Shown here piece by piece: positions 1 to 5,041 of a stretch of 8,081 nt of DNA (position 1 is its first letter; the number at the start of each line of letters is the position of its first letter). The position numbers and the translations under genes were made by a program. Below the pieces are notes generated by a model, which was not told the origin of the DNA, did not search any database, and saw only the letters and a program-made list of their open reading frames with translations. This DNA is from Microthrixaceae bacterium (GTDB lineage: Bacteria; Actinomycetota; Acidimicrobiia; Acidimicrobiales; Acidimicrobilacustridaceae). The stretch is from positions 1 to 8,081 of the forward strand of contig CANGMY010000054.1 of assembly GCA_947455015.1 (NCBI GenBank), in the 5' to 3' direction.

Positions 1-6
1 CCATCT

Positions 7-35
7 TTGTGGTGAGGGTCGCGGCCCGGTAGCGT
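7..35 (+). promoter_or_regulatory. possible panB promoter
   Basis: A TTGTGG hexamer (7-12) lies 17 bases before TAGCGT (30-35), which fits the TAGNNT form of -10 element seen elsewhere in this window. Transcription would start near 42 and leave a leader of about 43 nt before panB. The -35 match to TTGACA is poor (three of six), so this is a suggestion only. No gene end is recognisable in the first 85 bases. Confidence 0.3.
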
Positions 36-85
36 CGTGAACATCCGCCGGTAGCCAAGGGGCACTGGACGGGCAGGAGGCTCCA

Positions 86-949
86 ATGAGCACGCGAATC
101 ACCGTTCCATCGGTTCAGGGCCGCAAGGTCCGACGTGGCGACGTTCCTTTGGTGATGGTCACTGCGTACGACGCACCCGGCGCGCGCATGGCCGATGCCG
201 CGGGTATCGACATGATCCTTGTTGGTGATTCGGTTGCAATGGTCGTGCTCGGTTACGAAGACACGCTTCAGGTGACCGTTGCCGACATGGCGCATCACAC
301 CGCTGCCGTTGCACGCGCAACTCCTGCCTCACTCATCGTCGCCGATATGCCGTGGCTCAGCTACCACGTGTCGGTCGCCGACACCGTCACCAACGCTGCA
401 TCGCTGATTCGTGCGGGCGCGCAAGCCGTAAAACTCGAAGGTGGCCGCAAGCGTCTTCCCATGATCGAAGCACTTGTCGATGCCGAGATTCCGGTGATGG
501 GCCACATTGGTCTGACCCCGCAGTCAGTGAATGCCATGGGTGGTTTCAAGGTGCAGGGCCGTAAGCACGAAGCGGCATTGGCGCTGGTCGAGGACGCAAA
601 AGCCCTTGCGCATGCTGGTTGTTTTGCGATCGTGATCGAGGGCGTTCCCGACGAGGTTGGTCGCATGATCACCGAAGCGATCGACATTCCCACTGTTGGT
701 ATCGGCGCAGGCGCCGGTTGCGACGGACAGGTTCTTGTCTTCCACGACGTGCTTGGCATTGAAGAGCGCGTGCTTCCCAAGTTCGTTCGTCGTTACGCCG
801 ATCTCGGAACCGAAGGCGTTCGTGCACTCGGCGCCTACGCCGACGATGTGCGTACTGGTCGGTTCCCCTCGGCGGCCGAGAGCTATTCGCTCGAAGCGCG
901 AACCGCAGAGACGCTCGGCTTGTACGGCACGCCAATTTCTCCGGTCTGA
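86..949 (+). CDS. panB: 3-methyl-2-oxobutanoate hydroxymethyltransferase (ketopantoate hydroxymethyltransferase)
   Basis: This cytoplasmic enzyme transfers a hydroxymethyl group from 5,10-methylenetetrahydrofolate to 2-oxoisovalerate, giving ketopantoate, the first committed step to pantothenate and CoA. The 287-residue product has the whole TIM-barrel family pattern: MVTAYDAPGA (24-33), GDS with the first Mg-binding Asp (D48), ADMPW with the second (D87), AVKLEGG (114-120), MGHIGLTPQS (138-147), and the probable catalytic Glu in VIEGVP (E185), followed by VGIGAG (204-209) and VLVFHDVLG (216-224). Family length is about 260-290 residues, so the gene is complete. AGGAGG at 75-80, 5 nt before the ATG, fixes the start. 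The DUF192 lipoprotein gene begins 3 nt after its stop, so the two are probably cotranscribed. No other pantothenate genes (panC, panD) are in view. Confidence 0.97.
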   Translation: MSTRITVPSVQGRKVRRGDVPLVMVTAYDAPGARMADAAGIDMILVGDSVAMVVLGYEDTLQVTVADMAHHTAAVARATPASLIVADMPWLSYHVSVADTVTNAASLIRAGAQAVKLEGGRKRLPMIEALVDAEIPVMGHIGLTPQSVNAMGGFKVQGRKHEAALALVEDAKALAHAGCFAIVIEGVPDEVGRMITEAIDIPTVGIGAGAGCDGQVLVFHDVLGIEERVLPKFVRRYADLGTEGVRALGAYADDVRTGRFPSAAESYSLEARTAETLGLYGTPISPV

Positions 950-952
950 TAC

Positions 953-1492
953 ATGACGCGACGCGCAGTTGCCGTCGTCGCGATGCTCGCGAGTTTGCTG
1001 GTTCTTGCTGGCTGCGGATCGGGAGTTTCCTCAACGTCGAAATCGCAGCAACAGTCGATCTCGACTGCTGAGGCATCGCTACGCGCGCAGGGATTCAGCA
1101 AAGTGACACTTCGCATTCGTCGCGCTGATGGAACGGTTGAAGAGCACTGCGTGTGGTTGGCCGACACGGAGGCGGAACGCAATCGAGGTCTGATGGAGGT
1201 CACCGACCCGTCCCTTGGCGGCGGCGAGGCCATGGTCTTCGCATTCGATGCCGACACCTCGGCGGCGTTCTGGATGAAGGACACGCTGCTGCCGCTTTCG
1301 ATCGCTTGGGTGGATTCGGCGGGAGGGGTCGTAAACACGGCGAACATGGATCCTTGTCCGGCCACCACCAAGAACTGCCCGCAATTCCCACCAGGTCGCC
1401 CCTATCGATTGGCCATCGAAATGGCCCAAGGTCGGCTCCAGGACTGGGGAATTGGGCCTGATGCCACGGTCACGCTGGCCGGCGCCTGCTGA
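953..1492 (+). CDS. DUF192-family lipoprotein
   Basis: This is a predicted exported lipoprotein of unknown function. The N-terminus has Arg3-Arg4, a hydrophobic stretch (5-19) and a lipobox LAGC (18-21), so Cys21 would be lipidated and the mature protein anchored outside the cytoplasmic membrane. After a Ser/Gln-rich linker, residues about 50-175 match the DUF192 (PF02643) pattern: RNRGLM (77-82), AMVFAFD (93-99), FWMKDTLLPLSIAWVD (106-121), GVVNTANMDPC (125-135) and a closing GIGPDATV (166-173). The mature part has four further cysteines (66, 135, 142 and the last residue, 179), which could form disulfides outside the cell; this is inferred. The ATG lies 3 nt after the panB stop with no clear Shine-Dalgarno, which suggests translational coupling. 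The link to pantothenate synthesis is positional only. Confidence 0.85.
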   Translation: MTRRAVAVVAMLASLLVLAGCGSGVSSTSKSQQQSISTAEASLRAQGFSKVTLRIRRADGTVEEHCVWLADTEAERNRGLMEVTDPSLGGGEAMVFAFDADTSAAFWMKDTLLPLSIAWVDSAGGVVNTANMDPCPATTKNCPQFPPGRPYRLAIEMAQGRLQDWGIGPDATVTLAGAC

Positions 1493-1508
1493 ACGGGCCG
1501 AACCGCTC

Positions 1509-1538
1509 TTGGGAGTTTGGGGCCCCCTCCTATAGGGT
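1509..1538 (+). promoter_or_regulatory. probable promoter of the rpsF-ssb-rpsR-rplI operon
   Basis: TTGGGA (1509-1514, four of six against TTGACA) is followed after 18 bases by TAGGGT (1533-1538), or after 16 bases by the overlapping TATAGG (1531-1536). The same TAGGGT element sits before the oxidoreductase gene at 7291. Transcription would begin near 1545, giving about 80 nt of leader that contains the hairpin at 1578-1602. Confidence 0.42.
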
Positions 1539-1577
1539 TCCATCTCCAATTGAAGCCCTGCCCTGAGCTTTCGGGGC

Positions 1578-1602
1578 TCCGGTTCCCGCCCTGCGGCCCG
1601 GA
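1578..1602 (+). promoter_or_regulatory. rpsF leader hairpin, candidate S6:S18 autoregulatory site
   Basis: TCCGG (1578-1582) pairs with CCGGA (1598-1602). Inside it CCGC (1586-1589) pairs with GCGG (1593-1596) around a three-base loop, leaving TTC unpaired on the left and a single C on the right. A second, smaller stem, GAGC/GCTC (1565-1568 with 1576-1579), overlaps it and could be an alternative fold. rpsF leaders in many bacteria bind the S6:S18 dimer through a bulged hairpin with a CCG element, and the position just before the ribosome site fits. I cannot confirm that this one matches the published motif. Confidence 0.35.
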
Positions 1603-1609
1603 TCCAGAG

Positions 1610-1618
1610 GGAGGTGAT
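1610..1618 (+). promoter_or_regulatory. rpsF ribosome binding site (decides the start)
   Basis: GGAGGTGAT is a nine-base match to the 16S anti-Shine-Dalgarno sequence and lies 6 nt before the ATG at 1625. It shows that translation starts there and not at the in-frame ATG at 1517, which would add 36 residues foreign to bS6. Confidence 0.88.
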
Positions 1619-1624
1619 GCGCTC

Positions 1625-1966
1625 ATGCGAGCGTATGAACTCATGATCATTTTCGACGGTGACGTCGAAGACACTGCAGTCAACGCGATGCTCGCCAACG
1701 TCAACAAGCTTGTTGAAGCTGGTGGCGGCGAGGTCAAGAAGACCGATCGTTGGGGTCGTCGGCGTTTCGCTTACGAAATCAACCACAAGTGGGAAGGCAT
1801 CTACGTCGTGCTTGAGATCTCGACCGAGGGTCGCGATCTTCACGAGGTCGAGCGCGTTCTGCACCTCGCGGACGAGGTTGTTCGCCACAAGGTCATGCGT
1901 CTGCCCGAGAAAGAAGCCGTTCGACGCGGTCTACTCGGCGACGCCACCCCGGCTACCGCCGGTTGA
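1625..1966 (+). CDS. rpsF: 30S ribosomal protein bS6
   Basis: bS6 is a small-subunit protein that binds 16S rRNA as a dimer with bS18, encoded two genes downstream. The 113-residue product starts with the typical MRAYELMIIF and carries the conserved WGRRRFAYEI (43-52), GIYVVLEIS (58-66) and the end of the ferredoxin-like fold, VVRHKVMRLPEKEA (85-98). After about residue 100 there is only a short Gly/Ala/Thr tail. The open frame continues upstream to 1517, but the strong ribosome site at 1610-1618 and family alignment place the start at 1625. The stop lies 16 nt before ssb in the usual rpsF-ssb-rpsR order. Confidence 0.96.
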   Translation: MRAYELMIIFDGDVEDTAVNAMLANVNKLVEAGGGEVKKTDRWGRRRFAYEINHKWEGIYVVLEISTEGRDLHEVERVLHLADEVVRHKVMRLPEKEAVRRGLLGDATPATAG

Positions 1967-1982
1967 GTGGAAGGTCACGACA

Positions 1983-2450
1983 ATGGCAGCAGATAACAAC
2001 GTTGTACTTGTAGGAAACTGCACCCGCGATCCAGAACTTCGTTTCACCGCAAGCGGTCAAGCAGTCGCAGCCTTCGGGCTCGCTGTGAACCGTCGCTGGC
2101 AGAACCGCCAGACCAACGAGTGGGAAGAGCAAGTTTCGTTCTTCGATGTCACCGTCTGGCAACAGATGGCGGAGAACGTTGCGGAAACGATCACCAAGGG
2201 CACTCGTGTCGTGGTGAGTGGTCGTTTGCAGCAGAGTTCGTGGCAGACCCAAGACGGCGACAAGCGCACCAAGGTTGAAATTGTCGCTGACGAGGTCGCT
2301 CCGAGCCTCCGCTACGCCACCGCACAGGTCGTGCGCAACGAACGCCGTGAAGGCTTCGATGGTGGCGCCAATTCCGGTGGCGGTGGCGCAAGTCGCCCCG
2401 CTCCTAATGATCCCCCCGCTGGTTACGACATGGATGAGGAACCGTTCTGA
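1983..2450 (+). CDS. ssb: single-stranded DNA-binding protein
   Basis: SSB coats single-stranded DNA during replication, repair and recombination and recruits partner proteins by its C-terminal tip. The 155-residue product has an OB fold in residues about 5-112: VVLVGNCTRDPELRFTASG (7-25), the aromatic region FGLAVNRRW (31-39, W39) with W47, FFDVTVWQQMAENV (53-66, W59), the GTRVVVSGRL strand (73-82) and VEIVADEV (98-105). A short Gly- and Pro-rich linker (about 127-147) leads to the acidic tip MDEEPF, equivalent to the DDDIPF tip of E. coli SSB. The start at 1983 follows GGAAGG (1969-1974) by 8 nt; the open frame reaches back to 1659, but that part overlaps rpsF out of frame. Its TGA overlaps the rpsR ATG by one base (TGATG), indicating coupled translation. 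Confidence 0.96.
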   Translation: MAADNNVVLVGNCTRDPELRFTASGQAVAAFGLAVNRRWQNRQTNEWEEQVSFFDVTVWQQMAENVAETITKGTRVVVSGRLQQSSWQTQDGDKRTKVEIVADEVAPSLRYATAQVVRNERREGFDGGANSGGGGASRPAPNDPPAGYDMDEEPF

Positions 2451-2911
2451 TGGCAAAGGCAGCCCCAAAGCGCGGCAAGAACAAAGACAACGCTCGCCGC
2501 AGCAAGAAGAAGATCAGCCTGCTTACGCAGGAAAAGGTCGAGTTCGTTGATTACAAGGACATCAACATGCTTCGTCGGTTTATGTCCGACCGAGCAAAGA
2601 TTCGTGCCCGTCGTGTCAGCGGCAACGACTCACAGCAGCAGAAGGAAATCGCACGAGCGATTAAGAACGCTCGTGAAATGGCACTTCTGCCGTACACCAA
2701 CCGCGTGACCACCCAGCGTGGCGGCGGTCGTGACCGTGGCGAACGCGGTGACCGTGGCGATCGTGGCGATCGCGGGCTCAAGCTCGAGAACGCCGAGATT
2801 CGCGAAACCGTCACTGACGACGCCGTGATCGAGGAGCTCGAGGCAACGTTTATCGACGCCGAAGGCACCGAGATTGATGTCGTCGTGGAAGACGTGGAGG
2901 TTTCCGAATGA
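2450..2911 (+). CDS. rpsR: 30S ribosomal protein bS18 with a long C-terminal extension
   Basis: bS18 sits on the 30S platform paired with bS6. The core in residues about 20-85 is clear: VDYKDINMLRRFMSDRAKIRARRVSGN (33-59), KEIARAIKNAREMALLPYTN (65-84). It has no cysteine, so it is the zinc-free type. Usual bS18 length is about 75-90 residues; this one is 153. The extra part is a Gly/Arg-rich section (90-109) with repeated Arg-Gly-Asp/Glu units and then a strongly acidic tail (111-153, 16 Asp or Glu against 2 basic residues). The extension keeps the codon style of the core and runs to an ATGA overlap with rplI, so a frameshift artefact looks unlikely. Its function is unknown. The basic N-terminus (residues 3-21) is also lengthened. 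The start is fixed by the TGATG overlap with ssb. Confidence 0.94.
   Translation: MAKAAPKRGKNKDNARRSKKKISLLTQEKVEFVDYKDINMLRRFMSDRAKIRARRVSGNDSQQQKEIARAIKNAREMALLPYTNRVTTQRGGGRDRGERGDRGDRGDRGLKLENAEIRETVTDDAVIEELEATFIDAEGTEIDVVVEDVEVSE
2735..2776 (+). repeat. 9-base in-frame tandem repeat inside rpsR (Arg-Gly-Asp/Glu units)
   Basis: About 4.7 copies of a 9-base unit of the form CGTGGCGAT encode residues 96-109 of the S18 extension. Copies differ mainly at third positions (CGT/CGC, GGC/GGT, GAT/GAC) and by one GAA in place of Asp. Such units can expand or contract by slippage without breaking the frame. Confidence 0.8.
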
Positions 2912-3354
2912 AGCTCCTCCTCCGTTCCGACGTCAATGGTGTTGGCAAGAAGGGTGATGTGGTTGAGGTGGCCGATGGTTTCGGTCGCAACTACCTCCTT
3001 CCCAAGGGTTTCGCAGTTCTGGCGACCCGTGGTGGAGAAGCCCAGGCCGCAGCGATGCGCCGCTCACGCGATCAGCGTGACGCCGCCGATCGTTCGGCAG
3101 CATCTGACATCGCCGCCAAGCTCGTGCCTGCGGTCATTGCCGTGAGCGCTCGTGCCAAGGCCGAAGGCGATCTCTTCGGCTCTGTTTCGGTGACTGATGT
3201 TGTCGAGGCCGTTGCCGCACAGACCGGCATCGAACTCGATCGCCACTCGATTCACATCGACGAAGCGATCAAGACGGTTGGCACCCACTCGGTGTCAGCA
3301 CGTCTGCACCCCGAGGTGCAGTTCCAGATCACCGTTGAGGTCTCGCCGGCCTGA
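2908..3354 (+). CDS. rplI: 50S ribosomal protein bL9
   Basis: bL9 binds 23S rRNA near the L1 stalk base and extends outward from the large subunit. The 148 residues match the family length. The N-terminal RNA-binding domain is typical: MKLLLRSDVNGVGKKGDVVEV (from residue 1), DGFGRNYLLPKGFAVLAT (23-40). A long Ala/Arg-rich connecting helix (about 43-75) leads to the C-terminal domain with AKAEGDLFGSVSVTDV (83-98) and HSIHIDEAIKTVGTHSV (113-129). The ATG overlaps the rpsR stop as ATGA and follows GTGGAGG (2894-2900) by 7 nt. It is the last gene of the operon, and the terminator begins 24 nt after its stop. Confidence 0.97.
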   Translation: MKLLLRSDVNGVGKKGDVVEVADGFGRNYLLPKGFAVLATRGGEAQAAAMRRSRDQRDAADRSAASDIAAKLVPAVIAVSARAKAEGDLFGSVSVTDVVEAVAAQTGIELDRHSIHIDEAIKTVGTHSVSARLHPEVQFQITVEVSPA

Positions 3355-3378
3355 GCCGCAGACACCAACGAGTATCGA

Positions 3379-3416
3379 CACTGAGGAGCCGGTTCGCCGG
3401 CTCCTCAGTGCGTTTT
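3379..3416 (+). terminator. intrinsic terminator after rplI
   Basis: CACTGAGGAGCCGG (3379-3392) and CCGGCTCCTCAGTG (3397-3410) form a perfect 14-bp stem closed by a stable TTCG tetraloop (3393-3396). A short run of four T follows (3413-3416). It separates rpsF-ssb-rpsR-rplI from dnaB and implies that dnaB needs its own promoter. Confidence 0.9.
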
Positions 3417-3431
3417 CCCAGCGTGTGGCGT

Positions 3432-3479
3432 TGGTCTCAATGACCGAGTCAAGGATTCGTTGTCCACACTGTGAGACCA
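3432..3479. repeat. 8-bp inverted repeat flanking a DnaA-box-like site
   Basis: TGGTCTCA (3432-3439) and TGAGACCA (3472-3479) are exact reverse complements separated by 32 bases. The space between them contains TTGTCCACA (3460-3468). With arms so far apart the repeat may be a pair of operator half-sites rather than an RNA hairpin. No known regulator is recognised. Confidence 0.45.
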
Positions 3480-3583
3480 GTCGTGCTGTCACAGCGAATT
3501 TCTAGAGTGATCCCATGGTGCATAAGGGATTCCGAGGGTCCGTTCCTCCACAGATGGCGAACGTTGTCCACAATCCGTCCACA
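3460..3583 (+). promoter_or_regulatory. cluster of DnaA-box-like sites upstream of dnaB
   Basis: Two exact copies of TTGTCCACA, a DnaA-box form used by actinobacteria such as mycobacteria, lie at 3460-3468 and 3564-3572. Two weaker copies, TCCTCCACA (3544-3552) and CCGTCCACA (3575-3583), each match seven of nine bases. All four are in the same orientation, and three lie within 40 bases. Most of the cluster is downstream of the probable dnaB transcription start, where bound DnaA could block transcription. No AT-rich unwinding region is present, so a replication origin is unlikely. Confidence 0.5.
3503..3508 (+). promoter_or_regulatory. probable -10 element of the dnaB promoter
   Basis: TAGAGT is followed by GATCCC and then an ATG at 3515, the same layout as TAGGCT-GATCCT-ATG before the gene at 6357. 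Transcription would start at or near 3515, giving either a 142-nt leader for dnaB or a leaderless message for the short frame there. No good -35 hexamer is visible. Confidence 0.38.
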
Positions 3584-3664
3584 GGGTCGTCCCCCGAAAA
3601 AACCGGGGTTGTCCCTCTAGCGATCCCCAGCCAAAGCGGGGGAGGCTTGACCCCTCATGAGTGA
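3515..3664 (+). CDS. possible 49-residue leaderless small protein or leader peptide before dnaB
   Basis: This is an open frame too short for routine gene calling. Its ATG sits 6 nt after the TAGAGT element, where a leaderless transcript would begin, and its TGA overlaps the first 8 bases of dnaB. Such an overlap would allow coupling of the two. The product begins MVHKGFRGSVPPQM and is Pro-, Gly- and Ser-rich, with no domain, signal or transmembrane segment recognised. The same bases contain three DnaA-box-like sites, so the sequence may be kept for protein binding and the frame open by chance. The frame length is not striking at this GC content. Confidence 0.2.
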   Translation: MVHKGFRGSVPPQMANVVHNPSTGSSPEKTGVVPLAIPSQSGGGLTPHE

Positions 3665-5024
3665 GTACGACGAACCCCGATCCGCCAACCGCCCTGCTGG
3701 GGCCGGTCGGGTCCCTCCCCACAACCTCCAGGCTGAAGAGTCGCTGCTCGGCGCCATGCTGCTTTCGAAAGAAGCAGTATCGATCGCGTCCGAAACGCTG
3801 TCGGCCGACAACTTCTATAAGCCGGCGCACGCGCACATCTTCGATGCCATCACTTCGTTGTCCGCTGCAGGTGAACCGGCCGACCCGGTAACGGTGGCCG
3901 AAGAACTCAGTCGAGCCGGATTGCTCGAGGCCATTGGCGGCCCGGCCACGCTCGTCACGCTCCAGGCCGCCACACCTGCGGTGTCGAGTGCCTCGCGCTA
4001 CGCACGCATTATCGAAGAGCACGCGCTGTTGCGCCGTCTTATTGGTGTGGCGGGCGAAATCGCCGAGATGTCCTACGGCCTTCCCGAAGATGTCACCAAG
4101 ACAGTCGATCAGGCCGAAACCATGGTGTTCGAAGTCGCGCAGCGTCGCGCCACCGACACGCTTGCGCCGTTGTCCGATCTTCTCGGCACCAACCTCGACC
4201 ATCTCGAAGATGTCGTCAGTCGTGGCGAATCCATTACCGGTATGCCCACGGGCTTTCTTGATCTCGACGAACTGCTCTCAGGCCTGCAGCCCAACGCGCT
4301 CTATGTGCTTGGCGCGCGCCCTTCAATGGGCAAGACTGCGCTCGCGCTTGGCATGGCCTGCAATGCAGCGATCGAATCGCATCGTCCGGTGTTGTTGTTC
4401 TCGCTCGAAATGGGCCAGCTCGAACTCACTCAACGCTTGTTGTGTGCCGAGGCGCGCGTTGATTCACGCAAAGTGCGCACGGGCCAACTCACCGAATCCG
4501 ACTGGGGCAAGATCGCACACGCAACGGGTCGACTTGCCGACGCTCCTATCTGGATCGACGACAACCCCAACGTGACCATCATGGAAATTCGTTCCAAGGC
4601 GCGTCGCTTGCGCAGTCGCCTCGGCGATCTTGGTTTGATCGTGGTCGACTATTTGCAGCTCATGAGCGGTCGTTCCAATGCGGAAAATCGCCAGGTGGAA
4701 ATCTCGGAAATCTCCCGAGGTCTCAAAATCCTTGCTCGTGAACTCGAGTGCCCCGTCGTTGCACTGTCGCAGCTTTCACGACAGCTTGAAATGCGTGCCG
4801 ATAAGCGCCCGATGCTGGCCGACCTTCGTGAATCAGGCGCAATCGAACAGGACGCCGACGTCGTCATGTTCATTTACCGAGACGATGTCTACAACCTTGA
4901 TTCACCCGATCGCGGTACTGCCGAGATCCTCATCAGTAAGCACCGAAACGGGCCCACGGGCATGGTCCGCCTTGCCTTCCTGGATCACTACACAAAGTTC
5001 GCCAACATGGCGCGAGGTACCTAA
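3657..5024 (+). CDS. dnaB: replicative DNA helicase DnaB
   Basis: DnaB is the hexameric 5'-3' helicase that drives the replication fork and works with the primase DnaG. The 455 residues match the normal length without intein. The N-terminal domain (about 18-120) starts with PPHNLQAEESLLGAML (20-35), a linker helix follows (about 170-190), and the RecA-like domain starts at TGMPTGFLDLDELLSGL (194-210). Walker A is GARPSMGKT (219-227), FSLEM is at 248-252, Walker B is LIVVDYLQLMSG (327-338), then SQLSRQLEMR (371-380), DLRESGAIEQDADVV (389-403) and the KHRNGPTG arginine-finger region (429-436). GGAGG (3641-3645), 11 nt before the ATG, supports the start. It follows the rplI terminator and is probably transcribed from its own promoter. 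Its stop is 17 nt from the stop of the opposing membrane protein gene, with no clear terminator between. Confidence 0.97.
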   Translation: MSEYDEPRSANRPAGAGRVPPHNLQAEESLLGAMLLSKEAVSIASETLSADNFYKPAHAHIFDAITSLSAAGEPADPVTVAEELSRAGLLEAIGGPATLVTLQAATPAVSSASRYARIIEEHALLRRLIGVAGEIAEMSYGLPEDVTKTVDQAETMVFEVAQRRATDTLAPLSDLLGTNLDHLEDVVSRGESITGMPTGFLDLDELLSGLQPNALYVLGARPSMGKTALALGMACNAAIESHRPVLLFSLEMGQLELTQRLLCAEARVDSRKVRTGQLTESDWGKIAHATGRLADAPIWIDDNPNVTIMEIRSKARRLRSRLGDLGLIVVDYLQLMSGRSNAENRQVEISEISRGLKILARELECPVVALSQLSRQLEMRADKRPMLADLRESGAIEQDADVVMFIYRDDVYNLDSPDRGTAEILISKHRNGPTGMVRLAFLDHYTKFANMARGT

Positions 5025-5041
5025 TCGGCGCACGCAAGAAC

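Noticed and set aside
1517..1624. Upstream extension of rpsF to an earlier in-frame ATG
   Set aside because: The extra 36 residues do not match bS6, they cover the leader hairpin, and a near-perfect ribosome site lies just before the ATG at 1625.
1079..1888. Long open frame on the minus strand across the DUF192 gene and rpsF
   Set aside because: It is opposite two recognised genes, shows no domain, and is explained by high GC content and codon bias.
1659..1982. Open frame extending ssb upstream through rpsF
   Set aside because: It lies inside rpsF in another frame; SSB family alignment and the ribosome site at 1969-1974 place the start at 1983.
2735..2776. RGD units of S18 as a cell-adhesion motif or a CRISPR-like repeat
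   Set aside because: The protein is cytoplasmic and the unit is a 9-base coding repeat without spacers.
3417..3656. Chromosomal replication origin
   Set aside because: DnaA-box-like sites are present, but there is no AT-rich unwinding region, no dnaA or dnaN neighbour, and only about 240 bases.
3489..4202. Minus-strand open frame opposite the dnaB start
   Set aside because: It crosses the control region and the conserved N-terminal domain of dnaB, has no recognisable protein pattern and no ribosome site.
4311..4700. Intein or other insertion in the dnaB ATPase domain
   Set aside because: DnaB is a frequent intein host, but the sequence is continuous through Walker A and Walker B and the protein has normal length.
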